Assembly: GCA_029975435.1 (NCBI GenBank)
Contig: JARKPC010000046.1
Location: 1-64,000 of the forward strand
Length of the DNA stretch: 64,000 nt
Reading direction: 5' to 3'
From: Propionivibrio sp.
Lineage (GTDB): Bacteria; Pseudomonadota; Gammaproteobacteria; Burkholderiales; Rhodocyclaceae
Under the pieces are notes generated by a model. The model was not told the DNA's origin, ran no database searches, and saw nothing but the letters and a program-made list of their open reading frames with translations. Positions 8,451 through 16,993 of the stretch are shown here, one piece after another. Position 1 is the stretch's first letter, and every line of letters starts with the position of its first letter. A program made the position numbers and the translations under genes.

Positions 8451-10298
8451 TCAATCCATCATCGTGATTCCGGCGTCGATATTGATCGGGACGCGCGGGT
8501 TGACGGTTACGCCGGAAACGGATGACACGCGGCCGTCCTGGTCGACGCGCACGCGGATCTCGCCACCGAGTTCCGCCTGGCGGATCTTCTCGGTCAACTC
8601 GATGGCGCGACGGGCTTCCTCATTGCCGAACGTCGCCAGCACGCGGGCGATCGCGCCGCCGATGACGTTGGTGCCGAACCCTTCCATGCGGGTACCTCGC
8701 GCGCCCCATTCCCCCAGGGCATTGAGTCCGTAGCCTACCCCATACCCGACGGCTCCGGCAGCGGTCACTCCCGCGGCAGCGGTACCCAACCCGGCGGCGC
8801 CCATCGAGCCCCATGCCGAGAGCGGCAACCCACCCGCCAGCACGGCGAGCGTCTTGGCGCGGCCGGCGACCTTGCCGGCGTTTGCGGCGACTCCGCCGGC
8901 TCCGGCGGCGCCGACGATATCGCCCACACCGCCGCCCATCGAGGCGGGCCAGTTGACGACAAAGACCGGGGTGACACCTGCCGCCGCTTCCAGAATCTTG
9001 CCTTCGGCGACGCCGGCAGCCGTGCCGCCGAATCGCCTGGCCAGCGCGCCGACCGCCTTGCCGCCATAACGGGCGCCGCCAAAGATACCGAGCGCGCCCA
9101 GGCCGCCACCGACAAGGATGTCATTACCGTTCAGACCGAGACCGCCGTTTTCCTTCTTGTCGAGTCCCCACTTGATGACGTTCTGTACGGCATCGTTGAT
9201 CGGCTGGGCAAAACCATCGGCGGCTTTGCGCAGCTCGGATTTAAGCCGGCCGGTCTGGTCGATGGCGTTGGCGATCGCTTCCTGCATCTGGCTATCGATC
9301 ATCCCGCCGGCGCTGCGGATCTGCTTCGAGAAATCACCAAGCTTCGCCAGGCTGTTGCCGCCCAACAAGGTCTTCAACCCCTTGATGGTATCGAGGTCAG
9401 CCTGGCCGAACGCCTTCTGCAAGAAGATTGCACGATCCTTGTCCGTTTTCAGCTTGTCGTATTTGGCTTTAATGTCCCGCAGGATATCGACAGCGTCACG
9501 ACGTTCCCCCTTGCCGTCGAAGAACTTGACCCCGGTGGCCTGCGCGGCTTCCTTCATGTACTTCAGGTTGTTGAACAGGCGCAGCGTGCTGTCGGCCAAA
9601 GTGGCCAGGCGTTCCGGCTGGCGCTCGACCAGGGATAGCGTTTCGATGAAGGCCAATGTCTGATCAAACCCCATCCCGGCGGACGAGGCGTTGACGCCGA
9701 CGCGTGCAAAGATATCGGAAAGATTCTGCAGTTCAGCATTGCCGAGCCGCCCGGCGACGGTCATCTTGTCGAGCAGCGTCAGCGCCATCCCTGGTTTAGC
9801 CAGGTCGAACTGGAATGCCTGGCCGGCTACAGTGATCCCGGCGGTCAGCCGGTCGGCGCTGGCGCCGGTAACGGCCATTGCCTTATTGGTCGCCTCGATG
9901 ACCGGCAGAGCTTCGTTGAACCGCAGCCCCGCCTGAACGGCGTTGTTGAAGCCGACCTGCAAATCGTCAACGCTCTGTCCGGTTTCCCCGGACATGCGGA
10001 ACAGTTCATCACGAAGGTTCTTAACCTCGGCGCGGGACATTCCGGCGGTCTGCCCGATCTGCGTCAGGCTCTTGTCCATCCGTGCCGACTGGGCCGCAGT
10101 GGCCACGGCACCGACACTGACGCCCAGGGTGGCGAGCTGCCCCTGCAGGCTGGACAGCGCGCCCTTCAGGGATTCGAACTCTTTCTTGACGCCGCCGACG
10201 AAACGCTGCGTCTTTCCCTCAGCCTGCGTCAGCCCGGCCACGAAGCGGGCCGAATCGGCATACAGACGCAGGGCGAGCGAAAGATCGCGGTTGCTCAT
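8451..10298 (-). CDS. Tail tape measure protein, Mu gp42
   Basis: 615 aa. An N-terminal coiled-coil-prone region (RFVAGLTQAEGKTQRFVGGVKKEFESL) precedes a long helical core with the TMP repeat pattern (LFRMSGETGQSVDDLQVGF, AMAVTGASADRLTAGI). Then comes a glycine/alanine-rich hydrophobic segment (about residues 400-540) with likely membrane-inserting stretches. Tape measure length sets tail length. The ATG overlaps the stop of the frameshifted chaperone reading frame. Confidence 0.9.
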   Translation of the reverse strand: MSNRDLSLALRLYADSARFVAGLTQAEGKTQRFVGGVKKEFESLKGALSSLQGQLATLGVSVGAVATAAQSARMDKSLTQIGQTAGMSRAEVKNLRDELFRMSGETGQSVDDLQVGFNNAVQAGLRFNEALPVIEATNKAMAVTGASADRLTAGITVAGQAFQFDLAKPGMALTLLDKMTVAGRLGNAELQNLSDIFARVGVNASSAGMGFDQTLAFIETLSLVERQPERLATLADSTLRLFNNLKYMKEAAQATGVKFFDGKGERRDAVDILRDIKAKYDKLKTDKDRAIFLQKAFGQADLDTIKGLKTLLGGNSLAKLGDFSKQIRSAGGMIDSQMQEAIANAIDQTGRLKSELRKAADGFAQPINDAVQNVIKWGLDKKENGGLGLNGNDILVGGGLGALGIFGGARYGGKAVGALARRFGGTAAGVAEGKILEAAAGVTPVFVVNWPASMGGGVGDIVGAAGAGGVAANAGKVAGRAKTLAVLAGGLPLSAWGSMGAAGLGTAAAGVTAAGAVGYGVGYGLNALGEWGARGTRMEGFGTNVIGGAIARVLATFGNEEARRAIELTEKIRQAELGGEIRVRVDQDGRVSSVSGVTVNPRVPINIDAGITMMD

Positions 10299-10450
10299 GA
10301 ATCGGCCTTGGCGTTAACGATGACGTTGATGTAGTGGTTGAATTCGGAGGGAGACAAGGCGAGGATTTCCGCTCGGCTCCACCCCGTTTTCATGGCAAGC
10401 AAGAGCACCTGATTCAGGAGGCCGCTTCGCTTGCCGCTGCGCCTTCCCCC
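10295..10450 (-). CDS. -1 frameshift extension of the tail assembly chaperone (gp41')
   Basis: A reading frame open from inside gp41 runs to a TGA at 10295. It encodes LLNQVLLLAMKTGWSRAEIL, then ALSPSEFNHYINVIVNAKADS. The MKTGWSR..IL...SEF pattern is typical of the T-part of tail-chaperone frameshift proteins. It is in the -1 frame relative to gp41, with a candidate slip run GGGGGAA at 10450-10444. An in-frame ATG at 10393 could give a separate 32-aa peptide. Programmed frameshifting here is established for many tailed phages; the exact slip site is inferred. Confidence 0.72.
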   Translation of the reverse strand, partial: GGRRSGKRSGLLNQVLLLAMKTGWSRAEILALSPSEFNHYINVIVNAKADS

Positions 10451-10764
10451 AGGTTGTCGACCTCCGACTGGGCAGCACGCAAAATACGCCAGTCGATTGG
10501 TTTCAGACGGCGGATCATGTTCAGGGTAAACGGCCCCTCATACGACCCGACGCGCACCAGCTGGCGCACCATCAATTGCGCGTTGAAGTTCAGCGGCTTG
10601 GTGACATCGGCTTCGTTCTCGGCATCGAGCAGGTCGTCGACGGTGGCTTCGCGCAGTTCGAACGACTTGTGCTGCACACCTTCGATCGTCATACCGTGCC
10701 TGAGCGGGCCGGTGACCCGTCCATCCTTGAAGACGAAGCCCAGCGGGTGGAGTTTCTCGGCCAC
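10414..10764 (-). CDS. Tail assembly chaperone, Mu gp41 family
   Basis: 116 aa. HPLGFVFKDGRVTGPLRHG, then a KSFELREATVDDLLDAENEAD segment, matches the Mu-like tail assembly chaperone family. It sits between the tail tube and the tape measure, the conserved location for G/GT-type frameshift pairs. It coats the tape measure during tail assembly and is not in the virion. The 0-frame stop is at 10414, and the -1 frame continues to 10295. Confidence 0.88.
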   Translation of the reverse strand: MAEKLHPLGFVFKDGRVTGPLRHGMTIEGVQHKSFELREATVDDLLDAENEADVTKPLNFNAQLMVRQLVRVGSYEGPFTLNMIRRLKPIDWRILRAAQSEVDNLGEGAAASEAAS

Positions 10765-11115
10765 TTAAACCTCCTCGCAGGACATGGCCTCGAAACGCAG
10801 GACGACTTCGCCCTTGTCCATTTCCAAGACCTTCGCGCACCAGGCATTACGCAGCACGTAGCTGCGCTTCGTATCGGTGTCGAACGAGACCGTGGCGTCG
10901 ACGATATCGGCGAGTTCCTGCAGCGAGGTGTCGGCGTTGTGGGAGATGGTGCATTCGACGTACGGAACGCTGGGCTTTTCCTTGTAGCCCAGCACGCCGG
11001 CATCGCCCATGTCGGCGGTACGCTCCATATTGCCGAATCCCAGCTTGGCGCCTTCCTTCGACGCCAGGCGCTTGCCGGCGACAGTCACGAAGGCCCGTCC
11101 AGTGTTGTGTCCCAT
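10765..11115 (-). CDS. Tail tube protein, Mu gp40 (gpM)
   Basis: 116 aa. AFVTVAGKRLASKEGAKLGFG and the later YKEKPSVPYVECTISHNADT match the Mu-like tail tube family. The protein polymerises to form the inner tube inside the contractile sheath. It follows the sheath gene by 8 bp and abuts the chaperone gene, matching Mu order. Confidence 0.92.
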   Translation of the reverse strand: MGHNTGRAFVTVAGKRLASKEGAKLGFGNMERTADMGDAGVLGYKEKPSVPYVECTISHNADTSLQELADIVDATVSFDTDTKRSYVLRNAWCAKVLEMDKGEVVLRFEAMSCEEV

Positions 11116-11123
11116 GTTTTACC

Positions 11124-12602
11124 TCACAGAATGAATTGAACGGCAGCGGCGAAGACGTCGAACTGATTGACCACGTTCGGCGGCAGCACAGCATTGACGC
11201 GACATTCGTCGGCTTCCGAGCGCAGCACCTGGACGCTGGCCTTGAAGCCGTCGAGATCCTCCAGCAACCCGACGTATTCGAGCTGGGCCGCGGCGGCGAT
11301 CAGCGTGTTGCGGATCAGCCTCGGCGTGGCGATCTTCTGGCCCGCAGAGATGCGTTCGAGCACATCGTCTCCGGCCAGCTTGTGCGCAGGGTAGTCGCGC
11401 GCCACGGCGAAGCGGAAGACGTAGCGCATGTAGTCGACCGTCCACTTGGTGTTCAGCTTAAGCAGGCTGCGATCGTCCATACCGAAGGTGTTGGTCTGGT
11501 ACGTGGTCACCACCTGCTCGACGATGGCCTTACCGGACTCGTCGAAGATGATCGTCGAGATCCCGTCATGCAGCACCAGGTTGCGCTCGGTCATGGTCAG
11601 GCGGTCGGCTTCGGCCGGTGCCAGTACGTCCGGCAGCTCGATGCCGCGGAACGGCACGGCCGGGTCATTGCTGCCGCGGAACTCGACGCCCGCAGCGGCC
11701 TGGGCGGCGATCACCCACGGCAGGCTCGGCGACTTGTTGAGGCCGAACACCGTGCTGTGCGGGCTGTTGCGCGCCGAGCCGTAGGTCGACAATCCGGCGG
11801 CCGTCGCGGCCTTGAAGGTGAACACATGCCCGGCGCGCATGTCCATGCCGCCCCAGCGGCTCTGCAACTCGTTTTCCATCGCCGTCATGTTGGCGGTATC
11901 CGACCACGGCATGACGATGCTGTAGTACGCGCCGGTGCTCATCGCGGCGATCGCGGTCAGTACGTCCGGGTTGCCGGAAGCCGCGACGCCGGTGGCGACC
12001 ACGGCCGTCACGCCGGCCGGCATCGTCTCGCCGCTGTAGTAGTTCCAGCGCACGTCGATACCGGCGCCTTCCGCGCCCTTATGCCGCGCCGTCAGTGTTA
12101 CGACACCGACGTTCGCGGTGGCGGTGACCGGCAGGTCGGGATCCGCCGTCACGGCGGCGACGATCGCCGCGGCGATCTGCGTCGGCGTCTGGCCGACGGT
12201 GATGCCGATGGCCAGGCGCTTGCCGCCGATGTACAGGTAGGGCGTTCCGGCTTCGGTCGGTGATCCGGCCACCGTGATGGTTTGCGTACCGGCGACACCG
12301 GCGACCAGGTCATCGAGCGCCAGCGCCCACATTTCAGTGTAGGGATTGACCTTGACGGCAGCGGCGATCATCTGCGCCAGCATCGAGCCGCGGCCGAAGA
12401 AATTAACGCCGTCTTCCTTGCGGGTAACGCGGGTCAGGATGCCCGCCGCCACGGTGCCGGTGGCCAGGCGCTGGCCGAGCAGCAGGATCCGCCGGGCCAT
12501 GCCGGGCAGACCACGCACAGCCTTGGTGTGATCGATTTCAATGTACTGGCCAGGCACCCGCCAATCGGTCGGGATGGTCAGGAAGGTGATGTTGTCGGGC
12601 AT
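11124..12602 (-). CDS. Contractile tail sheath protein, Mu gp39 (gpL)
   Basis: 492 aa. The start FLTIPTDWRVPGQYIEID and the GMARRILLLGQRLATGTV segment are signatures of Mu gpL. The C-terminal domain includes KLNTKWTVDYMRYVFRFAVAR, typical of sheath handshake domains. It establishes that the phage is a contractile-tailed myovirus. The preceding gene encodes the small DUF2635 protein, as in Mu. Confidence 0.95.
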   Translation of the reverse strand: MPDNITFLTIPTDWRVPGQYIEIDHTKAVRGLPGMARRILLLGQRLATGTVAAGILTRVTRKEDGVNFFGRGSMLAQMIAAAVKVNPYTEMWALALDDLVAGVAGTQTITVAGSPTEAGTPYLYIGGKRLAIGITVGQTPTQIAAAIVAAVTADPDLPVTATANVGVVTLTARHKGAEGAGIDVRWNYYSGETMPAGVTAVVATGVAASGNPDVLTAIAAMSTGAYYSIVMPWSDTANMTAMENELQSRWGGMDMRAGHVFTFKAATAAGLSTYGSARNSPHSTVFGLNKSPSLPWVIAAQAAAGVEFRGSNDPAVPFRGIELPDVLAPAEADRLTMTERNLVLHDGISTIIFDESGKAIVEQVVTTYQTNTFGMDDRSLLKLNTKWTVDYMRYVFRFAVARDYPAHKLAGDDVLERISAGQKIATPRLIRNTLIAAAAQLEYVGLLEDLDGFKASVQVLRSEADECRVNAVLPPNVVNQFDVFAAAVQFIL

Positions 12603-12639
12603 GATGGGCTCCGGTGGTTAAGGGCAGGCGCTGAGCGGG

Positions 12640-12840
12640 TCAGCTCTTGGTCTTCTTGGCGGGCGCTGGCGCCGCGGGGGTTTCGTCCGCAGCCGGCACG
12701 GTCAGCGTCACGTCGCCGTCGCGCTCGCGGCGCAGCCAGTAGCTGTTGCGCTCGACGGATTCTCCGGCGGTATCGAGCGGCTTGCCGTTTTCATGACGCA
12801 CCAGGACGCCTTCTTTCGGCGTGGCGAATACTTTTTCCAT
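12640..12840 (-). CDS. Small DUF2635 protein (Mu gp38)
   Basis: 66 aa. KVFATPKEGVLVRHENGKPL and SYWLRRERDGDVTL are the DUF2635 pattern found immediately upstream of the sheath gene in Mu-like phages. The C-terminus is an Ala/Pro/Lys tail. The function is unknown; conserved position suggests a role in tail assembly. Confidence 0.85.
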   Translation of the reverse strand: MEKVFATPKEGVLVRHENGKPLDTAGESVERNSYWLRRERDGDVTLTVPAADETPAAPAPAKKTKS

Positions 12841-12846
12841 ACTTTT

Positions 12847-13476
12847 CTACTCCTGAAGTTTGAGTTGATCGGAGAGTTCGGGCGCCGAGGTGCTGTGATC
12901 CGGCGGTTCCTGCAGCCACCTGGCGTGCTCTGTGGACGCCTGGTGCGGATCGATGTCGACGTCGGCGGCGAAGGTCTTGAAGTCGGCGAGGTCGCCATCC
13001 AGGAATTCCGGCAGCGAGACATCGGCACTGGTCTGGATCTGCACCACGCCGACGTAAAGCCCTTTCTTGTAGAGCGCCTCGCTGCTGATGAGATCGCAGG
13101 CCACGGCATCGAAGCCGACGGTATGCGTCGTCCCGCCTGCGCCGTCGTCGCCGTAGCTGACCGTAGCGCCGTCGAGCAGCGACATCGCCGCATCGAGCAT
13201 CGGCTGCAGGCCGATGGCCACGCCGTCGCCGTGCCGCGCGGCCTGCTGGCTGCGGCTGTTGCGCGCGACGCAGGCCACGCCGAACTTGGGCTTGGCGTAA
13301 CCGTTCTTGATCGGGAACGAGCCGAGCGCCACGTAGATCGCGGGCGCATCCGTGGTGAAGCGTTCGACCAGGCTGTCGCCCTCGAGGTCGGGCAGGGAAT
13401 CTACCTGGCGCAGGCGCTGCCTCAGGGGCGAACTCTTGATGAGGGCGACGAGGCCGGTTTCGAGTTCAACCAGCAT
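12847..13476 (-). CDS. Mu gp37-like tail completion protein (DUF1834)
   Basis: 209 aa from the ATG at 13476 (MLVELETGLVALIKSSPLRQ). The frame is open further upstream, but that part overlaps gpG and reads as non-coding. GVACVARNSRSQQAARHGDG and the LLDGATVSYGDD segment fit DUF1834. The start is preceded by GGAG and overlaps the end of the gpG-like gene by 11 bp. It probably acts at tail termination or head-tail joining. Confidence 0.85.
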   Translation of the reverse strand: MLVELETGLVALIKSSPLRQRLRQVDSLPDLEGDSLVERFTTDAPAIYVALGSFPIKNGYAKPKFGVACVARNSRSQQAARHGDGVAIGLQPMLDAAMSLLDGATVSYGDDGAGGTTHTVGFDAVACDLISSEALYKKGLYVGVVQIQTSADVSLPEFLDGDLADFKTFAADVDIDPHQASTEHARWLQEPPDHSTSAPELSDQLKLQE

Positions 13477-13969
13477 GGACCGCTCCGCCGCTGGCGCTGC
13501 CGAGATGGCGCGCGATGATGTCCAGGATGTCCGAGCGATCGTCGTCATTGACGCCCAGGAACGGCCGCGCCGGCATGCGCACGGCCTTGACGACGGCAAA
13601 GCCGCCACCCGGCAGCGAGAACTTGAGCGCCCCGGCCGACTTGGCGCGGATGGTGCCGCCGAACTGGTGAATGGCGGCGTAGATGCGATTGACACCCCAC
13701 TCGGCGAAGTCACGACCGGCGTTGGCGCTGATCGATCCGGAGAGGTGACCATCCTTGGTCAGCGTGTTGCCACCGGAGATCTGGGCGCGCAGGCTGGGCT
13801 TCCAGCGCTGGCCGTCCGGACCGCGCTGCAGGCGGAAGCGCAGGCGCGTGGCGGACTCGCCCAGGGCGGCGATATCGCGCATCACGGGCGCGGCATTGCG
13901 GCCGAGGGCGAGCAAGCGCTGCAGGGAACCCACGACACGGGCGTCGTCAAGGGTGGCGTGTATATACAT
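13466..13969 (-). CDS. Virion morphogenesis protein, Mu gpG / P2 gpS type
   Basis: 167 aa. RLRFRLQRGPDGQRWKPS, then the GHLSGSISANAGRDFAEWG segment and YAAIHQFGGTIRAKSAG, are diagnostic of the phage virion-morphogenesis family. In Mu gene G lies between F and I. Here it is between gp36- and gp37-like genes, so it has moved within the structural block. Its stop overlaps the gp37-like start and its start overlaps the gp36-like stop by one base. Confidence 0.9.
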   Translation of the reverse strand: MYIHATLDDARVVGSLQRLLALGRNAAPVMRDIAALGESATRLRFRLQRGPDGQRWKPSLRAQISGGNTLTKDGHLSGSISANAGRDFAEWGVNRIYAAIHQFGGTIRAKSAGALKFSLPGGGFAVVKAVRMPARPFLGVNDDDRSDILDIIARHLGSASGGAVHAG

Positions 13970-14472
13970 CAGATGAACCCCGTCGACGCCTTGCGCCCGA
14001 ACGCCGTGGCGTCGGTGACCATCTCTACCGAACCGCCAGAGGGTTGCGCGGCCGCGCCGAGATCGGCGCCGAGCGACACACGGCCGGCGGCGACTTCACG
14101 GAAGAAGGCCAGGGCCGCATCGTGGCGTTTCTGAATCACCTCGGTCACCTGGTCGTCGTAGATGAAGTAGCGCGCCATGTCGCACGCCAGGCGTTTGATG
14201 ACCACCGGCGGACTGGCCAACGGAACGGACTGGCGTCCGGCGAGATAGCCGTCGATGGTGCTGGCGGCATCGGTCAACGCCTGCGCAATCACGGCCAGCG
14301 CGGCACTCGCGGCCGATTGCTCTGCCGCGGTGTAGGCGGACAGATCCTCGGCGTTCGCCGCGGCGCGCAGCAGCTCGGCTGAAACCAGCCGGGGAATGCT
14401 GCGATCGACGCGCTGGGCGATCTCCTCCGCCGAGAAGCGGTCGAGCAGTTCGATGGCCGTGGCGTAGGACAT
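13969..14472 (-). CDS. Mu gp36-like head-tail connector (DUF1320)
   Basis: 167 aa. MSYATAIELLDRFSAEEIAQ, the LVSAELLRAAANAEDLSAYT segment and VIKRLACDMARYFIYDD define DUF1320 (Mu gp36). It is an adaptor-like protein at the head-tail interface. The start shares a base with the stop of the preceding gene. Confidence 0.9.
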   Translation of the reverse strand: MSYATAIELLDRFSAEEIAQRVDRSIPRLVSAELLRAAANAEDLSAYTAAEQSAASAALAVIAQALTDAASTIDGYLAGRQSVPLASPPVVIKRLACDMARYFIYDDQVTEVIQKRHDAALAFFREVAAGRVSLGADLGAAAQPSGGSVEMVTDATAFGRKASTGFI

Positions 14473-14870
14473 TACTCAGCCTTGTCCGCAACGATGGTGA
14501 CATCGAGCATCGGCTCGGCCAGCAGCGCCTCGATCTGCTCGGCAGTGAAGTCATCGACGCTGACCGTTTCGGCATTCTTGCTCCAGGCGCGGCCGGCGCG
14601 GCGGAAGCCTTCAGCCTTGGATGACACGATCAGCCGCCTGGCGATCGGCTCTCCGGCTTTGGACGCGGCCTCTCCCCCTGTGGGGGAAGTCTCTGACGTT
14701 GTTACTGTCGGAGGTGCCGAGGGCGCGCTGGTCGTCTCAGCGTTGGGATCCGGTTGCCCGGATCCCGCGGCCGACACTTCAGCGGTATCCCCAGCTTTGG
14801 GCGCTGAAGTATTCGCGGGTTCGGTGGTTTTGGCGGGGGCGGTTTTTGCTGCGGTCTTCCTGGAAGTCAT
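14472..14870 (-). CDS. Mu gp35-like / HI1506-related protein
   Basis: 132 aa from the ATG at 14870, chosen because AGGAGA lies 5 bp upstream. A long Ala/Pro/Thr-rich low-complexity N-terminal half (about residues 1-75) precedes a compact domain GFRRAGRAWSKNAETVSVDD ending FTAEQIEALLAEPMLDV. That domain is the HI1506/Mu gp35 pattern seen behind the capsid gene. The low-complexity half is likely disordered. The role in virion assembly is not known. Confidence 0.8.
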   Translation of the reverse strand: MTSRKTAAKTAPAKTTEPANTSAPKAGDTAEVSAAGSGQPDPNAETTSAPSAPPTVTTSETSPTGGEAASKAGEPIARRLIVSSKAEGFRRAGRAWSKNAETVSVDDFTAEQIEALLAEPMLDVTIVADKAE

Positions 14871-14895
14871 GATGTCTCCTGGTGAGTGAGGCAAG

Positions 14896-14938
14896 CGCTG
14901 AGTGAAGCCTCCTCCGGAGAGGAGGCTGGGGCTCAGCG
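14896..14938 (-). terminator. Strong two-part hairpin after the major capsid gene
   Basis: Outer arms CGCTGAG/CTCAGCG (14896-14902 and 14932-14938) enclose a perfect 9-bp inner stem AGCCTCCTC/GAGGAGGCT (14906-14927) with a 4-nt loop. It lies 12 bp after the capsid stop and before the next gene in the operon. There is no U-run, so it is more likely an mRNA-stabilising or attenuating hairpin that favours capsid expression than a full terminator. Confidence 0.55.
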
Positions 14939-14949
14939 TTCGCTAGCTA

Positions 14950-15999
14950 TCAGCCGGCGCCGGTGCTGCCGTAGGACAACTGCCAGTAGCCATACAGGCC
15001 GGTGGCGCGCGCCTCGGCGCCATACTTGAACTCGCCGCGGTTGAAGACATCGTCGTTCTCCTGGCCGGTCTGCTGCACGAACACCGGCCTCTTGCGCATC
15101 TGCACGATGAACGGCTTGACCGACTGCTTGCTTGTGACGTGCAGCATCCAGGCCGTGGCGCTGGTCAGCCCCGGATTGACGATGACCTTCGCCGTGCCCT
15201 TGTACGGATTCGGCGAGTTATCGACCAGCTTGTCCTGTTCGCACAGGATGCGGGCGACGGCCTCCAGCGCCGGGGGAACTTCCAGGGTGTCCGGGATCAG
15301 CCGCAGCGGCATGCCTTCTTCATCCTTGAAGCTCATGATCGCCGTGCGCGCCGCCCCGTAACTGGCCAGCGCGGCGGCCTGGGTGGCAGCAGAAAGCGCG
15401 GCCGTGCCCTTGTTGCTGACGCTGGCGCCGGCAACGGAGTGGTCGGTATCGTAGAAGTACTGGCCGTCGATACCGGTCTGCGCGAAGGCATTGTTTTTCA
15501 GGTCATCGACGATGATATCGTGCAGCTCGCCGGCTGATTCCCCCGCCTGCAGGGCTTGCGGGTTGTACAGGCCGAGACGGTCATCCTCGATATCGTTGCG
15601 CTTGACCGCGATCGTGGCTTCCCAATCCTCATTGGCCTTGTAGTACTTGCCGGCCTCGAGGCTCTTGACGGACTTGTCTCCGAGCCACTTGCGCATGCGC
15701 GGGAAACGGCTCAACCAGGCATAGTCTTCCCCGGCCCCGGTAGAGGGCACCTCCATCGCCGTGGCCTGCCAATTTCCGGAAGCCGCTTTCAAGGCATTGT
15801 TGAAGATCGTCTTCAACCCGGTGAAGATCGATTGCAGGTTCGACGCATTGACCAGCATTCCGCCGAGCAGGATGGCGGGCGCCGTGTCCTGGTCGAGGTA
15901 CGGGATGCCGACGGCCAGGCCACCTGCGGGTTCGGCCGCGATGGCGGCAAAGGCGACGGCGGCGAGAGCCAGTCCGACGACGAAGATTCGTTTGATCAT
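14950..15999 (-). CDS. Major capsid protein, Mu gpT family, with signal-like N-terminus
   Basis: 349 aa. From residue 48 it matches gpT (MLVNASNLQSIFTGLKTIFN, WLSRFPRMRKWLGDK, KRNDIEDDRLGLYNPQ). Residues 1-47 are unusual: MIKRIFVVGLALAAVAFAAI followed by AAEP looks like a Sec signal peptide. The upstream start is supported by a strong AGGAGG 9 bp before the ATG. The usual gpT start at 15858 has no good ribosome-binding site. The extension may be removed by the phage protease during maturation; that is inference. Confidence 0.92.
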   Translation of the reverse strand: MIKRIFVVGLALAAVAFAAIAAEPAGGLAVGIPYLDQDTAPAILLGGMLVNASNLQSIFTGLKTIFNNALKAASGNWQATAMEVPSTGAGEDYAWLSRFPRMRKWLGDKSVKSLEAGKYYKANEDWEATIAVKRNDIEDDRLGLYNPQALQAGESAGELHDIIVDDLKNNAFAQTGIDGQYFYDTDHSVAGASVSNKGTAALSAATQAAALASYGAARTAIMSFKDEEGMPLRLIPDTLEVPPALEAVARILCEQDKLVDNSPNPYKGTAKVIVNPGLTSATAWMLHVTSKQSVKPFIVQMRKRPVFVQQTGQENDDVFNRGEFKYGAEARATGLYGYWQLSYGSTGAG

Positions 16000-16037
16000 G
16001 GTGTGTGTTCCTCCTGTGGATGGATGAAGTGGCCGGC

Positions 16038-16448
16038 TTACTCGATGTAAACCCAGACGCCGTCCGCTTCGACGCCGAGCACCTTGCCGGCGGCGGAGCG
16101 CGTGGCGCCGCCGTTGGTCTTGGCCACCGTCTGGTCATCGGCGATGTAGCAGGTCTTGCCGAATTCGGCCTGGGTAACCAGGTCCGCGGCGAGGTTGGCG
16201 AACTTGAACGCCTTGCAGCGGCGCACGCGTACGGTCTTGGCGCCGGCGGCACCCGCCGAGTTGTCGACGTACTCCTCGGCGCGGCCCAGCGCGGTGAGCG
16301 TGGCGGCCGTGCTGCCGGCCTCGGCGTAGCCGGTGGCGGCGGCGACGACCAGGGAGCCGGCGAAGATCTTCTTAGCGGCGCCCACGAGGCACGGAATCTC
16401 CTCAGCGTCCTTCAGGGGGGTGTTGCGGTCTTGAGTCAGAGCGGTCAT
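16038..16448 (-). CDS. Putative capsid decoration / cement protein
   Basis: 136 aa between the protease/scaffold and capsid genes, where many phages encode a head decoration protein. MTALTQDRNTPLKDAEEIPC, then repeated small-residue segments (KKIFAGSLVVAAATGYAEAG, GRAEEYVDNSAGAAGAKTV) and a GKVLGVEADGVWVYIE end, suggest a small beta-rich fold. No catalytic motif is seen. The function is inferred from position and composition. Confidence 0.6.
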   Translation of the reverse strand: MTALTQDRNTPLKDAEEIPCLVGAAKKIFAGSLVVAAATGYAEAGSTAATLTALGRAEEYVDNSAGAAGAKTVRVRRCKAFKFANLAADLVTQAEFGKTCYIADDQTVAKTNGGATRSAAGKVLGVEADGVWVYIE

Positions 16449-16480
16449 TACTCTCTCCGGTTAGTCAGTGGGGATTCCGG

Positions 16481-16993
16481 TCAGGCTTGCGCCGACAGGC
16501 TTTCGAGGAAGTCCTTCTCGGACAGGCCAAGCTGCTTGCACACGGCCTGCTGTTCGGCGGACAGCGCCTTGCCATCGCCGCCGCCTTGCCCCTTGCCGCC
16601 GGTCTGGCCTTCACCCGGGACAATGACAGGAGCGGCCGCGATGTAGGTCTTGAGCGAGGCGAGATCCTTGCCGCCCAGCTCGCGCGCCCAAGCTTCCTGC
16701 GCCGGGAGGAGCTTGCCGGCCTTCAACGCCTCGGACACAACACCATCAAGTTCCTGGCCGTTGAGCTTGGTGCGCAATGCGGCGACCTCCCCCTGCAGGG
16801 CCGTCATGGTCTCGACGGCGACGAAGCGGGCCGGATCCGGGGTGGCCGTCTTCAGGGCCGCTACTTGGGTCTCGAGCGGAGCGACCAGGTCGGCACGGGT
16901 TTTGAGGGCGGCGACGGCCGCCAGGGCGTCCGCTTCCGTGGTGGTTTCTGCCAGGCCGAGATTAGCCAGCAGCTTTTTCAAAAGCTCATTCAT
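16481..16993 (-). CDS. Internal-start scaffold protein (Mu gpZ equivalent)
   Basis: An in-frame ATG at 16993 begins MNELLKKLLANLGLAETTTE and is preceded by AAGGA 9 bp upstream. The product (about 170 aa) would be the scaffold part alone, as in Mu where gpZ starts inside gene I. The helical, coiled-coil-like composition fits scaffolding. Separate translation is inferred from the ribosome-binding site and the Mu precedent. Confidence 0.65.
   Translation of the reverse strand: MNELLKKLLANLGLAETTTEADALAAVAALKTRADLVAPLETQVAALKTATPDPARFVAVETMTALQGEVAALRTKLNGQELDGVVSEALKAGKLLPAQEAWARELGGKDLASLKTYIAAAPVIVPGEGQTGGKGQGGGDGKALSAEQQAVCKQLGLSEKDFLESLSAQA

Noticed and set aside
12847..13752. Longer version of the gp37-like gene starting at 13752
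   Set aside because: The extra N-terminus is Ser/Pro/Arg-rich and overlaps gpG. The ATG at 13476 has a ribosome-binding site and family homology.
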